DNA of 64,000 nt from Fomitopsis serialis. Lineage: Eukaryota > Basidiomycota > Agaricomycetes > Polyporales > Fomitopsidaceae. The notes under the pieces are model-generated. The model was not told where the DNA came from and searched no databases. It worked only from the letters and a program-made list of their open reading frames with translations. Positions within the stretch are counted from its first letter, which is position 1; each line of letters opens with the position of its first letter. The stretch lies in assembly GCF_022376445.1 (NCBI RefSeq), contig NW_025954962.1:1488001-1552000 (forward strand), read 5' to 3'. This document shows positions 11,139 to 23,100 of the stretch, piece by piece. The position numbers and the translations under genes were made by a program.

Positions 11139-14100
11139 TCACTGCATCGACCTCCTGTCTTCGTCCTCGATATCCTTGATCGCATCGAATATCTCGCCCA
11201 AAGCAACCCATGCAAAACTGCGTGCTCCGAAGTAGTCGTCTTGGATTAGGGCGACCTTGTATGCCACCCAAGCTCGTTCCAGCGAAGTCTCCGCGGGTGT
11301 ACCATCGATACCAGATATCTCCGTCCGCACCGCCTTCACGAGACTCGCGGTCTGTTCTCGCAATCGAGACATCATGTCCTTGCGCTTCCGTGGCTGGGAT
11401 GTTTTGGCGACGATGGTGCCGACCAACGCCTCCTCCTCTGTGAGTATTGCTGATCGCGAATAGGACAATGCGTGCGCTACACAGATCCCACGCAGCTGCG
11501 ACGTGTATGACTCGAACAATTGACACATCGTCGTGATTACGTCTTCGCCCACGCTTTCCTCCGCCAAGGGATATACTCCAAGATTTTGTCCTCGACCGTG
11601 TGCAGGACGAAGTTGTCGTGATTGGGCTCGCTCTCACGAAACTCCGTGATGATGTCTTGCATAGAGTGTTCGGGGCTGTCGTCCATTTGACGGCGCTGGA
11701 ATCGCGCTGCTCTCGTGACGGTCCGCAAAGCAGGGAGCTCAATGGAGCGGAACAGTCGACCGATCGCCCTGTCGCTCTCGTAGTAATTGACCGATTCCCT
11801 CGTGTGGGTCTCTGGGGCATTCCAATCAGGTTTGGCCCGAAACTTCAGCTTCGGGATCTTTTCTAGCGGAACTGGATTCCCGCTCTTGGGATAATCGACT
11901 GCGTCACTGTGCAGTTGAGCGAGCGTCAGACACGCTGGGTCCATGATTCCCTGGGTACTCTGATCTGCGATGATCAACCAATTAATCGCGATGATCCCCA
12001 GTGTCTAGAAGGTATGTACAGAGTTAGCTTTGACAACGCGTACTAGATAACACAAACCCACGTCGCTGCTGATGTACTCTGCCACGAAGTCGGCGACGTC
12101 TTCCATTGTGCTATCGTGGTCAACAAGCTTCCTAGTAGCAGGGTCATAGCTTGCTGGTCCGTGATGCCGCGGTGGACGCAACCCGGGCATCGGCGTTACG
12201 TTATAAACATCGCCGTCGAGATCGCCACCGCCCAAACAGGATGGCAAGGGCCTATGTCCTTGTTGTGAGGAAGAAGCACATATCTCAATATCCCGTAAGT
12301 CTGGACAGATGATGGATACCACTCACCGTGGATGGAGAAGATAACACCGTTCCTCAGAGACTCCTTCTCGAAGGGTGATCCGGCTGGGGGGCGTCCAATC
12401 GCACGCACTACCTGAACGTCGCCAGGATGGATCGTTGGCGAGCGGGATATGAGGACCGGCCCTTCCAGGAAAATGACGCCAGATACGTCAGGTGCGTCAA
12501 TGCAGGCGAATATCTCTCCTTCTTTCAGGTACCCATAGACGTCGGCCGCGCCCACAAGTGTCCATCCGTTCGGTACGGGGATGCGGGCATGGTGCTTCAG
12601 CTCTCTGAGGACATGGTTGACAGCAAAGTCCATCATTTGCTGCCAAAAGATGTCCTCAGTCAGAGGGCCGACACCAAGCCTATGAAGATTGAGCATAGTG
12701 GACGTGATCCTATACGAGGCGCCTAGACCGTAGGCTTCCAACAACCGGGCTGAGCGCTCGAGAGACGCGGTTGATCCTTGCGCATCCCGGACGGCGTTAT
12801 CCTGGAGAGACTGGAAGACTTCGAATGGGACACCGAGGCCTTCCAGCAACATGATGAGTGGTCGATTGAGATAGTACCTCCCAGGCCGGTCGAACGCGCG
12901 GGCGATTTCGATGGAAAGCGTGTTCGGTGCATCGAACTTGACCATTGAAGGCCGCAACCCGATGGCACGACCTTTTAGCTTGTAGTCGACGCTGAGCATT
13001 CCCTTCGAGCCGCCGAGGCGGATTTGGTATAAGCGAGGATAGGTCCTCGCCCGTCCCGCCCGCCTCCCCTTCGCCCGTAGCTCGCCCCATATAGCCCGAG
13101 CAAACTCTGGCGATATGGTTCCGACTCCATCGGTAAAACAGTACTTGAGGTCCTGTGTCTTGAGATCCGCCAGAACGAACATCTCTTCCACCTCTGCCGA
13201 CAGCGACGAGTCGGTCGCTGTGAAAGCTTGAGAAATGCGCGCGGCGTAACGAGCGGGACAGCGGATCAACGTTGGGTCGTAACTGAGGTTGCGGAAGGAC
13301 CCAAGGCTCGCAATGATGTCGGCGGCAGATATTATGTCGTTTGTCTGTGCGTCTCGAAACTTCTTGACGAACCAGACCGCATGCTCTTTCAAAGCAGACT
13401 GGGAGTATGCAAGAAATTGAAAACGACGCCCAGCGACGGTCAAGCCGTTGACCAGGAAGTGTCTGACTCTCCTGTGGATAAGGTCGCGGCCATCGATGTC
13501 GCGGTCGAAACGATACGACAGCTGAGTTTCATCGAGGAAGCTGACTCGCATAAAGCACTCCTGGTTGGCTTTGTACCGACGCATGACTCTGTTCGATCGC
13601 TCCGGGAAGGGGCCTTCGAGGTACATGGTGGTGGGTGTGATTGTGACATGAAGGCATTCGAAGAGGTCGGCATCTTCGACTGTCGGATTTCCTAGCGCGG
13701 GAGGCTTAGACAGGAATTCCTTGCGCGTGAGCGCAAAAAGCTCTGCGACGGATGACTGGCCGCTATTGGCTGCATCGTCCACCCAAAACGCCGCTTTTGC
13801 ACGCGAGTGGAAGTCGCGCACAATCGCTGCCGCAGATGCAGCTCCGTTCCGCCGACGCGTATCTTCAATCAAAGGGCGCAGCACTCCGAGCAGCTCCTGC
13901 ATGTCCGTTAGGTGGGAGCGTAGCAGCGCCTCGATCTGGAAGGCCAGAAGCCAGGGCGTGTTCGTGATCCAGTCGCTGTACCGGCTGCATGTGTCGGGGG
14001 CACATACGCCACGTCTGTCGACTGGGTATGTGGATGCATCGACTGACGTATGAGCGATTCGGGCCAGCTTTCGGTAGGTGTCCACACCCGAGGATGACGG

Positions 14101-14901
14101 GCATACTATCCGGATAGCCAACGAGGTGTACGGAGCGATTGGCTCGTGCTCTGCATCAAATGCAGACCAACGCCGCCGTTTTGGGCCTTGGGAACTCCGC
14201 GGATTAAGCAGCTGTGAGAACAGCTCGACCAGCTCGGCATCATGCCCTTCGGTCTCGTACGAAGGGGCATGATTGAGATAGAAGAATATTGCATGTTCAC
14301 CGGATGTGTCTCGGCCAGCACCCGTCCAAAATATCGACGACGTGCGGATGGCCATGAAGCGAGTGAAGGTTGACTCATCCCACTTCACCCTGAATTCGCG
14401 TCTGTCTCCGTCGAATATCAGCTCCGCTTTGTGTCGAGGCCGCTTTTCCCATTCAATAGAAAATACTTCATCCCTGCAGACCCACCCGAACTGCAACACG
14501 GCTATTGCAACAACCATCCCTTGCACTTCCGATGCCCTTGTTTCCCTTTCCTGTTCAACTCTAGGATCGACGTAAGGCAGACGCCGTACTGTCTGCAGAA
14601 TATCGGGAAGGGGTGGCTTGTTGCTCGGCTGGAAGATAATGGTGGTGCCGATTGGCAGGTGCTTCTTGGGGTATGGCTGCCCGTAGTCTTCCAGAAACCG
14701 CTGCGCGATCTGCACGGTAGGCACCGTGATCAGTCCGTTCTTCGCCCTGCCTTTGTTATGTTTAAAGATCCTGACTTCGAAGTTGATCGGTGACGATGAA
14801 GGCGAACTCGAGTACTCTGGACTGTGAAGAATGAGGGCGAGGCGGATCTTCAACGACCGCTGGTCCACGTTGAACGCGATGTTGCGCATGAAGATGTCCA
14901 T
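11139..14901 (-). CDS. RNA-dependent RNA polymerase (RNA-silencing type), copy 1, with a one-base frameshift
   Basis: Three exons: 12327-14901, 12062-12258 and 11139-12004. The start MDIFMRNIAFNVDQ (14901) matches that of copy 2 at 53700. Eukaryotic RdRP core motifs are present: FTDGVGTISPEFARAIW, YQIRLGGSKGMLSVDY, GLRPSMVKFDAPNTLSIEI and the catalytic GGGDLDGDVYN (DLDGD codons 12209-12223). The last exon changes frame near 11568, where LEYIP must continue into LAEESVGEDV. The exons total 3638 bases, exactly one short of a multiple of three, and alignment to copy 2 leaves no room for an intron there. As written, the protein loses about 140 C-terminal residues. RdRPs of this QDE-1/RDR class make double-stranded RNA for quelling and small-RNA production. 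Either a recent pseudogene or a consensus error. Confidence 0.85.
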
Positions 14902-15432
14902 GGCGCAGGAGGTGGGAGTCAAGAGATTAACGCTGAGATAGACCAGGGAGCCCCTGTATAAGATATACGTGCGAGCATTTAGAGTTCGATAGTATGTCTC
15001 CCAGGTACACTCGAGTCCATCAGATAGGGTTCGTATCCGGGGCTCCAATTGAGCCCCTTCGAGCGATGCGGCTGCTCGAGCATGGCATGAGACGAGAAGT
15101 TGGTGTTCCATACACGTCCATTATCCCTCATTCGAAAGGTCACCTTGCGACGATAGGTCCCTGTATGTGATCAGAGATAGAAGAGACCGCGAGCTCCTGT
15201 ATTCCAGAATATAGCCAAATAGACCACTCAGAGTAGCTGATACCAGCGGATAGGTAGGTGGCGACACTCGCTCGAAGGACCGAGCGCAACATTGGGGACA
15301 TCGGAAATCGCAGCGAGAATGCTCAGCGGGGTGCTCACAGTTATGTGGTTGACGATTAATGAGAAGATAGCTACTTACGCAACAACAAGACAAACATAGA
15401 CTGTTTGCATTCCGATGCCCTGACGCACAGCG
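14902..15432 (-). other. Upstream region of RdRP copy 1
   Basis: The minus frame continues above the chosen start to 15111, but those residues do not match the other RdRP copy, so I treat them as leader. The rest holds no gene I can support. Confidence 0.35.
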
Positions 15433-15791
15433 TTATGGCCTCCGAGGAACGGGAGGCGGCAGGAAGGGCAGTATTTGCTTGAGCTCCCGTCGCCCAGAAG
15501 CAAGCTTCTCTTCTATAGCGTGCTACAAGTATGATGAACACCGGTGACTTCGAAAGTAGCATTCGTAAAGAGACGAACCACATCGTCTAAGCCTCGATTC
15601 CGCTCAAATTCGCCCCGAATCCATGCAACCGTTTCTTTGCGGGCGTTAGAATCCGGTATATCTGAGATGCTTACATCGCGCTGTTGGTGCAGAGAGGCGG
15701 AAGACGTACATCGCGTGGCGCGCACTGCCTGCCGATAGAGTGTCAATACTCTTTGCTGCAGAATGAAGTGTCTGAGAGTCGGGTTGCGCAT
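15433..15791 (-). CDS. LYR-motif mitochondrial protein (LYRM2-like)
   Basis: Three exons, 15710-15791, 15582-15661 and 15433-15522, total 252 bases and encode 83 residues; phases join cleanly. The protein begins MRNPTLRHFILQQRVLTLYR, with the LYR tripeptide in LTLYRQAVRATR, continues IPDSNARKETVAWIRGEFER and ends EEKLASGRRELKQILPFLPP plus a basic tail. This matches the short LYRM2-type Complex1_LYR proteins, which act in mitochondria with acyl carrier protein and are linked to complex I or Fe-S assembly. The gene is easy to overlook because each exon is under 100 bases. It is divergent from the 4E-T-like gene, 157 bases apart. Confidence 0.85.
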
Positions 15792-15948
15792 CGCAGGAGG
15801 GCACAAGAGCTGGCTGGAGGACGAGCGAGGGCGTCTCCGCCTGACAAGTTTCAAGTGCCGCGTTTGCTGGCCGCGACGGACTCAAGCGCCGGATCTGCGC
15901 GTACTGTGCCTTGACTGCCGCCACCACCTCCTCTGCTCTCCATCCACC
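15792..15948. promoter_or_regulatory. Shared divergent promoter, LYR protein / 4E-T-like gene
   Basis: The two start codons are 157 bases apart, the tightest head-to-head pair in the window. No TATA box is visible. Inferred from spacing only. Confidence 0.5.
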
Positions 15949-18900
15949 ATGGCCTCCGCCCCCGCAGACTCCTCCAAAGAAGACGAAACACACATTCCTC
16001 CTTCACCAGATGCCGCAATCAGCGATCTTGTTGAGCGCGTGGCGCAGGTCTCCGTGCAAGCCACGGACTCTGGCGACACATCGACGAGCAAAAGCGAGCG
16101 CATCTCCCATAGTCCGCTCCGAGTCTACACCCGGTCACAGGCCATGTATCTTCGCGATTCTCCCCTTGTCAAACCGCCTAAAGGCATGCCGTCTTTGAAA
16201 GAATGGTTCGGGTGCGTAGGCCTATCCTCGAGGGAGCGACCGCAACTAATGCTGCTCTCAGTGATTGGAACGAACAACAAGCCAGTGCCAAGAAGGATAA
16301 TGAAATTCCTAGCCCTCTTACCAACGGCAGAGAGCGACGGTGAATACTGTATAATTACCGAAACGCTGTCGACCCTGACCAGGGTATCTATCCTCTAGCT
16401 TCCGGCGAGATGCCGAAGACACCGGTATGATGGCATTCCTTTCACCATTAGTTCCTTGGTTCACCATGTCACTTACATGCGGCTAGATAACTCTCGTCCG
16501 TCGTTCCGCTCAGGACTCTCCCAGCCATCCCAGATGGGCAACTTCAGACATCAGTCACTCCGCACGAATGATCGTGACAAGGACAGGGATTCCGAACGAG
16601 AACGCGAGCGTGATATGAGGGACAGAGAGGGTCAAGAGCGGCTGCGAAACGTGAGTGCGGTTCTTCAGCCACTATGAATGATCGTCGACCGTCCTTAACA
16701 GCTCTCGGACAAATGGGATCGTGACCGCCTCGCATTATCGTCTTCAGTCTCAGGTTTGCGCGGAAAAGAACGCGATTCTGCTCCTCATCTAGCATCGACC
16801 ACGCCAGCCCGCGCAGGACAGGCTCAAGGCTCCAGTTTGACTACTCGACGCGCCGAAGGCCGAGAGCCGACAAAGCGTAAAATTGGAGAGAGCGCTGATG
16901 ACTGGCGAAGGGGTAAGTGAGCTGTTTCTTAGCCAAGAATTCGGTCTGACAATGGCACAGGATCTGATGCGCCACGGTCGGGGAGGGATGATCGTAAGTT
17001 CATCGTAGCCATGGCACAATAGTCTCTGACCTGCTCACCGTATGCATAGGCTCTGATGCATCTCGCAGAGACCGTGACATTCGCGACAGACCGAGGTCGA
17101 GAGTCCGGGATTCTTCTCGGTCTAGGCGCGAGCCATCCACTAGGCGCGATCGCGATGAGCGCGACAGAGACCGCGATAGACCTCGTGACAGACGTGGGGA
17201 CGACCGTGATGAACCCCGCAGAGACAAAGAAGACTATCCCCGCCGAGAACGAGATGATAATCGCCGCGACTGGGACGACTTCTACAACCGCGGCGACCGG
17301 GATCGCGATGAGCCTTATCCACGTGGTGACCGTTACCGTCCTAGAGACTCCGACCGAGACACCGATGACGACCCTAGGCGTTGGAGGGATGATGGTAGAC
17401 GTGATGAACGAATGGCAGCCAGGCGTGAGCGTGAGCGCTGGGATAGGCATGAAGACAGGGACAGGGAACGGCCTTCAGAAGATGCTCGACCGAGACGGGG
17501 CGCGGCACGAGACCGGCGCGTGGGTGCCGCAGATGAGGGCAAGGAACGGGAGGACAGGCGGGAACGCGAGAAAGAGGCTGAGCCCGCATGGATGGAAACG
17601 TACGTGCCTACAACGTCTGGAGGGGGTATTCTTGGCGGACAGAGTGTGGACGGCGAGTTGGACGGCATTCAAGCTTGGAAGAAAGGCATGAAGGAGAAGG
17701 AACGTCAGGAGAAGGAGAGCGAGGCGGTCGCCGCGGCGAAAACATTTGATGACGTGAAGTCGTCTCCAACATCTGCGGCCCCCACTCAGCCGGAAAGCCA
17801 ACTCGACGAGATACAGCTATTCAAGCTTATGATGAAGCGAGAAGCAGAGAAAAAAGAGAACGAGCAACACTCAAAGGAGAACACTGTCCCACAGACCGCT
17901 CTAGAACAGAGCTTGTCGTCCTTAGGTCCGTACGCCATGTTGTTCGCAGCACGCAAGACTCTTATGTGACTTTAGGTTTAACCGCAGCAAGCATTAATGC
18001 GCCATCTCAAAGTGTAGTCGACGAAACACAGGCTATTATCAACCGCGCGCATGCAGACGGGCTGTCGCTAACGAAGTCTGCGACCATTCCTGACGGCTCG
18101 CAATCATTGCTCTCCGTGCTGATTCCCTCTACCTCTGCCGAGACTGTCTCGCCCTCTGCGTCAGCCAAATCCTCGTCGCTTGATCCACCGCCCGAAGGAT
18201 CGAGGGTCCTTGCTTCTCGTGCAACATCAACACTCCCTCCACCACCAGGTGTTGCCGCACCGCCATCCCTGTCCAATGCATCCTCCTTCGATGCGTCATC
18301 GTCAAACGTATCTAGTCCTTCCACTTTCAACCCCCCTACCGGCTCCCGCCTTCTCGCCTTTGGTTCTCGTGCTCAGCCGGGGTCTCTTGGTCCCGAGCCT
18401 ATACCCTCGAAGAGCCTGCAAGGTCTCGACTCCCCTGCTACCCAACTGCCACCGCCAGGTGTCCCTCAGAGAGCGTCAAACATGCCCCCTACCTCGAATC
18501 CCTCCATGCTGCCCGAGGCCGTTCCTGGTCTCGGTGGCGAACCTCATCTCTTCCACAACGGGAGGCACAACCCTCTCGATGGGCCACGAATGCAACGGAG
18601 TTTCTCGCCTCACAGTAGTATGTCTCAAGTGTCCGGCCAGTTCGACGAATTCCATGAGGGCCAGATGCTGGGTCAGATGGGCGACCTACGCCGTGCATCC
18701 CTACACGATCGAGCAGGCCTTGGTCTTGCTAATGACGTCGGTCCTTCTTATGGCGACCTGAGTTCCCCAAGTTCTCTAGAGCTCGCAAATGCGAATTATG
18801 CAACGGGCAAAGGCAGCCGCTTCGCCAAGTTCTTCGACTCGAAAACCAGGGATGCGCCTCCTGTGGCAAATAGGAAGATGTCTGGCATGGCGGGCTTCCC

Positions 18901-20115
18901 CTCCAACGCGCAAATTCCTGATCCTCGTCAGGGAGGTATGGGCTTGAACGGAGGAATCAATGGCAATGGCGATACCAGGACCATGGAAGATATCTTCGCC
19001 ATGTTGCAAAATTCAGCACAGGTATGTCGTAGACGGGTTTATCACATCTCCTTGACGTTAACAACATCTGTCAGAACCACCGTGCTTCTCCTCAGCTTCC
19101 CACGTCCGGGCGCATCCCATCTGGAGGTGGCTCGTACGGTCACGGCCCGACCGACATCATGCAGCAACAAATCCACCAACAGCAGCACTTCCCGCCAAAC
19201 AACCATCTCGACTCGCTGTACGACAGCCGGATAGACGACAGATTTGTCCCCGACGGTATGGTACCCGGTCTGCGACCTGCGCCTCCACGATCCCGCAGCA
19301 GGGAGCCCAGCGGCGTCCTCTTCAACGAACAATTGGACGACCCTCTGCATTTTAATGCCCGTCTGCAGCAGCAGCAGCAGCAGCGCAACCTCGACCAGAT
19401 ATATCCTGGGTCGGTACCTGCGATGTACTCTCAGCAGCCGGGCATGGTCCGGAACGGCGGCTTGCCTCTTCAGCAGCAACAGTTCCGTGGAAACCCCTCA
19501 CCGATTTCCAACCAAAATATGCTCGGGGGACCCGGGCAGCGCCTACCTCCCGGTCTTGCGAATCTAGGCGGTAGACCGCCGCATGATCCGTCGCAGTATC
19601 TGGGTGGTCCACTGGGCGGTATGGGCGGTGGTCTCCAAGGAGGCATCCATGGCGCCTCGGCCCTCCAGCAGGGCGGTTTCAACAACCTTGGCGGCGGGGG
19701 TCTCGGCGCTGCTGGTATGGGTGGGTACGGCGGAGGTCCTCAGCTACGCGGCCCTGCGCCGCAGAATCCCCTCGGTCTCAACTCTATGGCCAACATGGGA
19801 CTCCAGAACAACCTCGAGTTGAGGGCTGCCAGCCAGGCGCAGCTGCTAGGCATGGGCGGAGGGATGGGCGGCGGCCTTGGTGCTGGTTTGCGAGGGCAAG
19901 GCCCAGGATTCGTCCCTCAGCATGGGCCCTCGGGTCAGCTTCCATCGCACATGTCGATGCGCCAGCAGCAGCAGCAGCAGCAACAGCAGTTGCCGTCACA
20001 TCTGATGCCCCATATGCTCCCTCCTCACCTTGCACAACAACCGGGACTCCCTGGTGGAAATGCTCAGGGCACGCAAGACCTGATGGCTCTCCTGATGGGC
20101 GGTCACCGGGAATAG
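15949..20115 (+). CDS. 4E-T-like eIF4E-binding protein, Arg/Asp-repeat and Gln-rich
   Basis: The start at 15949 has a CACCATGG context. Exon 1 ends at 16211 (intron 16212-16261). Near residue 60 comes VYTRSQAMYL then SPLVKPPKGMPSLKEWFGDW, a block shared with fungal and animal 4E-T-type proteins. The middle (about 17040-17560) is built of RD/RE repeats, followed by EPAWMETYVPTTSGGG and DGIQAWKKGMKEKE, then a Ser/Pro-rich stretch, GSRFAKFFDSK (resembling the 4E-T GSRF-type motif) and a long Gln/Gly/Met-rich tail ending LMALLMGGHRE. Proteins of this class bind eIF4E, repress translation and localise mRNAs to P-bodies. Several exons between 16262 and 17560 are short and not all boundaries were resolved. 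The family assignment comes from motif order, not a search. Confidence 0.65.
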
Positions 20116-23100
20116 ATGATGCCAGTTTGCTCTCCTTGTCGGTCGGGTCGGGCGGGTCTTGTCCATTCCCGCGCATACGTGTGCCATTTGACGCAAAGGA
20201 AGGTATAATGTCGTGCTTACAGGAGCCGACGCCCACGCCCTCTATCGTCGTGCGTCATCATCTGCAACGCTTCTCTCTTTCTGAGATACGGGGTGCCCTG
20301 GCCTGTGGTCCAGGCAAAGTCGCCAACATTCGTTCGCAGCTGGTATCAGTAATATTGTACGTATAGTCACCATTGATGATGGACTTCAGACGATTGTCGA
20401 GCCGATATATACCGCTTTCTTCCTTGGGTCCGTCGGTCGGCTGGGACTACGTAGTTGTTGTGCAATGAGGTGCGTCATCGGCTTGCGTCGGTGCGGCTTG
20501 GTAGATTTGTTACTCTGGGTGATTTCGGCCCAGGGACTACTAGTACGCCGTGCCTTGGAGCTGTGAACGATAGTCGGCAACGCAGTGGGCCTCATCCTCA
20601 TCTGTTCTGGCGTGCGCGCAGTCGCCGGGAAGGTACTGCAGAGGAGTCCATTCCATGGTGCGGATGGCTGCACGCAGTCGGAGAGGCTATCCAGCGCAGG
20701 TTGCATGGAGTGGGTACATATGTGAGATCTAGATAATATGTGGTGAATCTCTACGTGTGCCTGATATGGTAATGCCATCGGGGGTGCCGATCGATCTGAT
20801 CTGCATCTAGCGTGGTTTCACTTTGGGGGTAAGAGGGACCCGGCGGTGCGGATGCAGAAATCCGAGTATCCCAGTGGCTGCTCCATTCGGACGGCCCACT
20901 GCTCCGCTCTTGCGTCCCCTCAAACTGCTCCCGGACGCTCTTCGCCCGGCCTTCGCCAGAGACATCTTCTCCATGAAATTACCCAAGACTTCGGCCGCAG
21001 CCATGCGTCAGTGTGAGGGGCCTGTCTGTGAGACCTTCGATCGGCGCCGCTACCGCCAAGTCTGTAATACCTGCTGCTGATGGGCGCAGGCCAATTGCTA
21101 CAATCGCATTGACACCTGCACATCCCACAGCGCTTTGACTGGAATGAGCAGTGCGCCGACATGGGGGGTGAGGCGGCGGAGACCTACGCCGTTGAATTCC
21201 TCAGCGCTGCTGGAGTTACACGCCTGTCGGACGTATTACGACGTCGAAGCTAAGAACAAGTCGGAGCATCCGTCCTCGTTACCAAGCTTAACTTCCTGCG
21301 ACAGCTGTAGGCCGACCATTGGCTACTCTTTATCTAAAATGAAGGCATCATACGAGGCCCTTGATGGCGGATAATGTGCGCTCTTATCCGCCTTATTGTG
21401 TCTGTAAGTAGGAACGCTAAAGGAGGGGTTGATCAATTACTACTTAAGCAGCATGCTGGACGTCCCTGGCGATATGCTGGGCGACGACGTATCATGGCAC
21501 GACGTGCCATCTGCCACGGCCAAGCTTCAGTCTGGGAGTGCGGTTCACTGTCTTCGCCGGGGCCGGCGCGACGTGTGGCGGCAATCCGACTCTTGAACTG
21601 TCCATCGCGCGCCGTAACGTCCGAGACGTTTCCCGGGGATCATGCTAGGCGTACCGTTGACCTCCCCGGCGAGCAAGACGGCCCCAGCTAACGCTGGTCG
21701 CAGCCGTAGCGCGTCGGGGGCTCGTGTCGGCCGGACTGACCGTCAGCTTGACTTGAAAATAATCTGTGGACGTCAAGCGTACGTCAGGCGGCCCTGCACA
21801 ATCGCACTGACTCCCCAGTCAGGTGGGATACGAGCGTTACGATGAAGGCAGATAAGAGTAAATGATGGGAGAGCTTCGCTGCTCGGGCATTCCGATGTGA
21901 AGGAGGCCTGGCCTCGATGCCATCTTGTACATCAAGGCGCTCCTCGGAAGGTTATCCCATCGCTCGCATTCGCAACGCGAGCCGCGATTGGAGTGTGCGC
22001 ACTGCCTGCGGCCACGAGGAGATGGCCCAGCGCCCGCCGAGAGGTGTTCCTGGTGCACAGTGCGGTCGGTGATGAGTCCTAGAACCACAGGTGAATTTGT
22101 AGGGCGACGGCCTACAGCGGTGGTCGCGCACTCGCGCCGACCGTCGGTGGCGGAATGGTCGCTGGGCGCTGGACACAGCGGGGAGACAGCGATGGTGGAG
22201 GAGCTTGGACGACAGCAAGCGGGGAGTTTACCTAAATCACCTAAAGTGGCACTGGCGATCAGTCCGGCAATGCCTGCAGGCAGACAACGTGTTGAGGTGC
22301 GAGTGAGAACCCATACACGGGCCAATAGGCACTGCGTCCGCGGGAGCCTGGCTCTGAGATATCCGTAAACGAGAGCGAGACAGCCTGATACACGCCGCAG
22401 CGGTGTGTTAGCACTTGGCCATCCACACCCGACGTCTCAGCTCGAGCTTCAAGACTGTCTTCACAGTGAGCGGACAGTCATCCAGCCCCTCCTCCTCGTC
22501 GACCCCACCACCGACAGCCTCAGTGGCCCGCTCGTGGTAGCGTCGGGCGAAGCAACGGTCAGCGTGGGACCGCGCCCTTGCTCCTCGAAGCAGTCGCCTC
22601 CCCTCCGATTCGTCGCCTCGCTCGCGTCTCCGTCCGCCCCGTACACCTAGAACCGGCACACTGCTGCCCGTAGTCTCTCGTTTGTCCGACTCAGTCCCTC
22701 TCTTGGTCCGCATCGCCCGCCCCGCCCGTCTGCCAATAATACCAAGGTTCGCCATAATTCCAGTCTTTTCGTTGGGCCACCGGTCGCCGCAAGAATAAAG
22801 CTAACTCGCAAGCATTCCGAATGTGAGTTCACCCGTTGTCGATGGAAGGCTGGAAGGTCTGCGCCATGCGAGGCGCGGTGTCGGTGTCGATGTCGATGTG
22901 AAGGCTGGACAGTTTGTGAAGAGCGCGCGCTGTGGTTCGACGATGCGGCGATGTCGATGTGAAGACGATGGCGGCGGTGTGAAGGACATCGCCGGGCGCA
23001 GACGATGTTCTTGCTATCGATTGGCCGAGGCTGGAGTGCTGACGGACGGGCAGACATTTTGCAGGTCGCAGACAGGCAAGACCATTGCCGGTGAGCACAG

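Noticed and set aside
12301..12326. A 26-base intron in RdRP copy 1
   Set aside because: The first AG after the donor would give an intron too short to splice. The next AG gives 68 bases, keeps frame and matches the intron of copy 2. The same trap occurs at 4267-4297 (31 bases) and 32053-32078, where longer introns fit better.
20807..21004. Minus-strand frame MAAAEVLGNFMEKMSLAKAG
   Set aside because: Protein-like composition but no recognisable domain, no adjoining exons and no promoter signal.
21837..22755. Several overlapping frames of 80-160 codons in a G+C-rich gap
   Set aside because: Frames on opposite strands mirror each other, are rich in Arg, Ser and Pro, and have no conserved blocks; typical chance frames.
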